Source: Coix lacryma-jobi var. lacryma-jobi (lineage: Eukaryota > Streptophyta > Magnoliopsida > Poales > Poaceae). From it: DNA of 64,000 nt. Numbering within the stretch: position 1 is the stretch's first letter; every line of letters begins with the position of its first letter. The notes below the pieces were generated by a model, which worked only from the letters and a program-made list of their open reading frames with translations, had not been told where the DNA came from and ran no database searches. Below are positions 63,225-64,000 of this stretch, in pieces. Both the position numbers and the translations under genes were made by a program. The DNA lies in assembly GCA_009763385.1 (NCBI GenBank), contig CM019825.1, positions 114,757,131 through 114,821,130 on the forward strand, given 5' to 3'.

Positions 63225-64000
63225 AGAATATCTCCCTCCAAAAATGCATATGAGTGAAAATGCAAGTTAGCAGCTTCAGGAATATAATCAAGAGAGTGCA
63301 AAGATGCTCTACACAGTTCTGATCCGATGACTCATAAAATACACAGAATGCTAGCAAGGGCTCAAACTGATCACTAAATACGAAATGGAACATGAGAGCA
63401 AAAACGAGCAGTTTTCAGCCAAAAAGGTATTCACCATCAAAATAGCACGAAAACATGTATAGACAGGAAGTCAGACAAGTCCTAAACATGTATACAAGGT
63501 GAACTACCCCTAGCACAGTTCAATCATCATGCTATAGAATGAAACATAGACTTGTGTATCCAAATTTTATCGGAGTTGCAGCGGTTAAATTACACAAGTT
63601 TAAATTTCAGCATGTGATTGCGAGAGGTTGAAAGCTTGTCATTGCCTAACTTTTCAACTGTGCGAAGCCTATGCAGAAGCAATCAGAAGCTTAAAGCAAC
63701 AGTTTCGGTTATACACTACACAGCTCAAGTTTAACTCAAAGTGTAATGAGAAACAGTCTCGAAACTGTGATGTGCTGACAAGCAATCCCATCTCGATCTT
63801 TCCAATTCACTTAACTTGGTTCAAATTTTTAAAGCAGAATATGAACATACCAAGCAAGTGAATGACTCAACACGAGAGACATAGCAACCTAGCATATATG
63901 AAGAGCACAAGTGATTTCTACACATTCTACACATGCTAGTTGCATATCTCAATGGTGAACATTTGCAAGTTTTAAGTTCATTACTCAGATTCACCATTCA

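Larger units (their letters stand above)
60589..64000 (-). mobile_element. Sirevirus (copy D), 3' LTR and 3' internal region, runs off the window
   Basis: On the minus strand: internal sequence from 64000 to 62652, polypurine tract ATCAAGGGGGAGAT at about 62652-62639, then the LTR from TGTGGATACATGGG (62638) to GGTCCTTCA (60589). It is the inverted relative of LTR C. The internal part shows no protein I recognise. It is AT-rich and has several extra polypurine-tract-like copies, as expected for the non-coding 3' region of a Sirevirus. Confidence 0.8.

Overview
This is a transposon-dominated piece of a grass nuclear genome, probably a panicoid grass. The evidence is the density of nested LTR retrotransposons of grass type (Sirevirus, Ale/Retrofit-like copia, Reina-like chromovirus), L1-type LINE ends, FAR1-like fragments, and one split plant nuclear gene for a chloroplast PPR protein. 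No bacterial, organellar or viral genome is present. Most of the window is explained by about a dozen insertions, many delimited to the base by LTR pairs or by TG...CA ends with 5-bp target-site duplications (TSDs).

Layout. 1-3047: 5' part of a minus-strand Sirevirus (gag, start of protease, primer-binding site) lacking its 5' LTR. 3048-9785: plus-strand copia pol remnant split by a 4.15-kb LTR-like insertion (5013-9163, TSD GGTGT). 9786-16250: FAR1-like transposase-derived fragments, one split by a solo Sirevirus LTR (10730-12706, TSD ACAGT), plus a broken minus-strand gene I do not recognise. 16305-17740: an LTR-like fragment with a TATA box. 17740-22471: a Sirevirus 3' LTR carrying a second solo LTR (19708-22191, TSD ACGCT), which itself carries a third (20781-21366, TSD CCCAC). 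22950-33435: minus-strand copia with 134-141-bp LTRs (TSD AAGAA), hosting a decayed plus-strand copia (25823-32617), which hosts a LINE end. 33730-39206: complete but broken minus-strand copia (TSD CTAAG). 39797-40412: 5'-truncated LINE (TSD ATCAAGATAA). 41885-46992: young Reina-like chromovirus with an uninterrupted 1445-residue gag-pol frame (TSD TACAT). 48034-57117: the one clear host gene, an EMB1006-type P-class PPR gene on the minus strand. Its 6.9-kb intron contains a solo LTR (49475-55072, TSD GTTAT) that contains a second, broken Reina-like element (49485-54651, TSD TGGTC). 57260-60588: an LTR element carrying an unrecognised protein frame and no visible gag-pol. 60589-64000: 3' LTR and 3' internal part of another Sirevirus, running off the window.

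The genes here do not form a pathway. The elements carry the usual capsid, protease, integrase, reverse transcriptase and RNase H functions, mostly disabled. The PPR gene keeps an open frame across its splice junction although elements lie 143 bp upstream, inside the intron and about 1 kb downstream. The least explained items are the non-gag-pol element at 57260-60588 and the arrays of short hairpins with covarying stems in the U3 of two Sirevirus LTRs.
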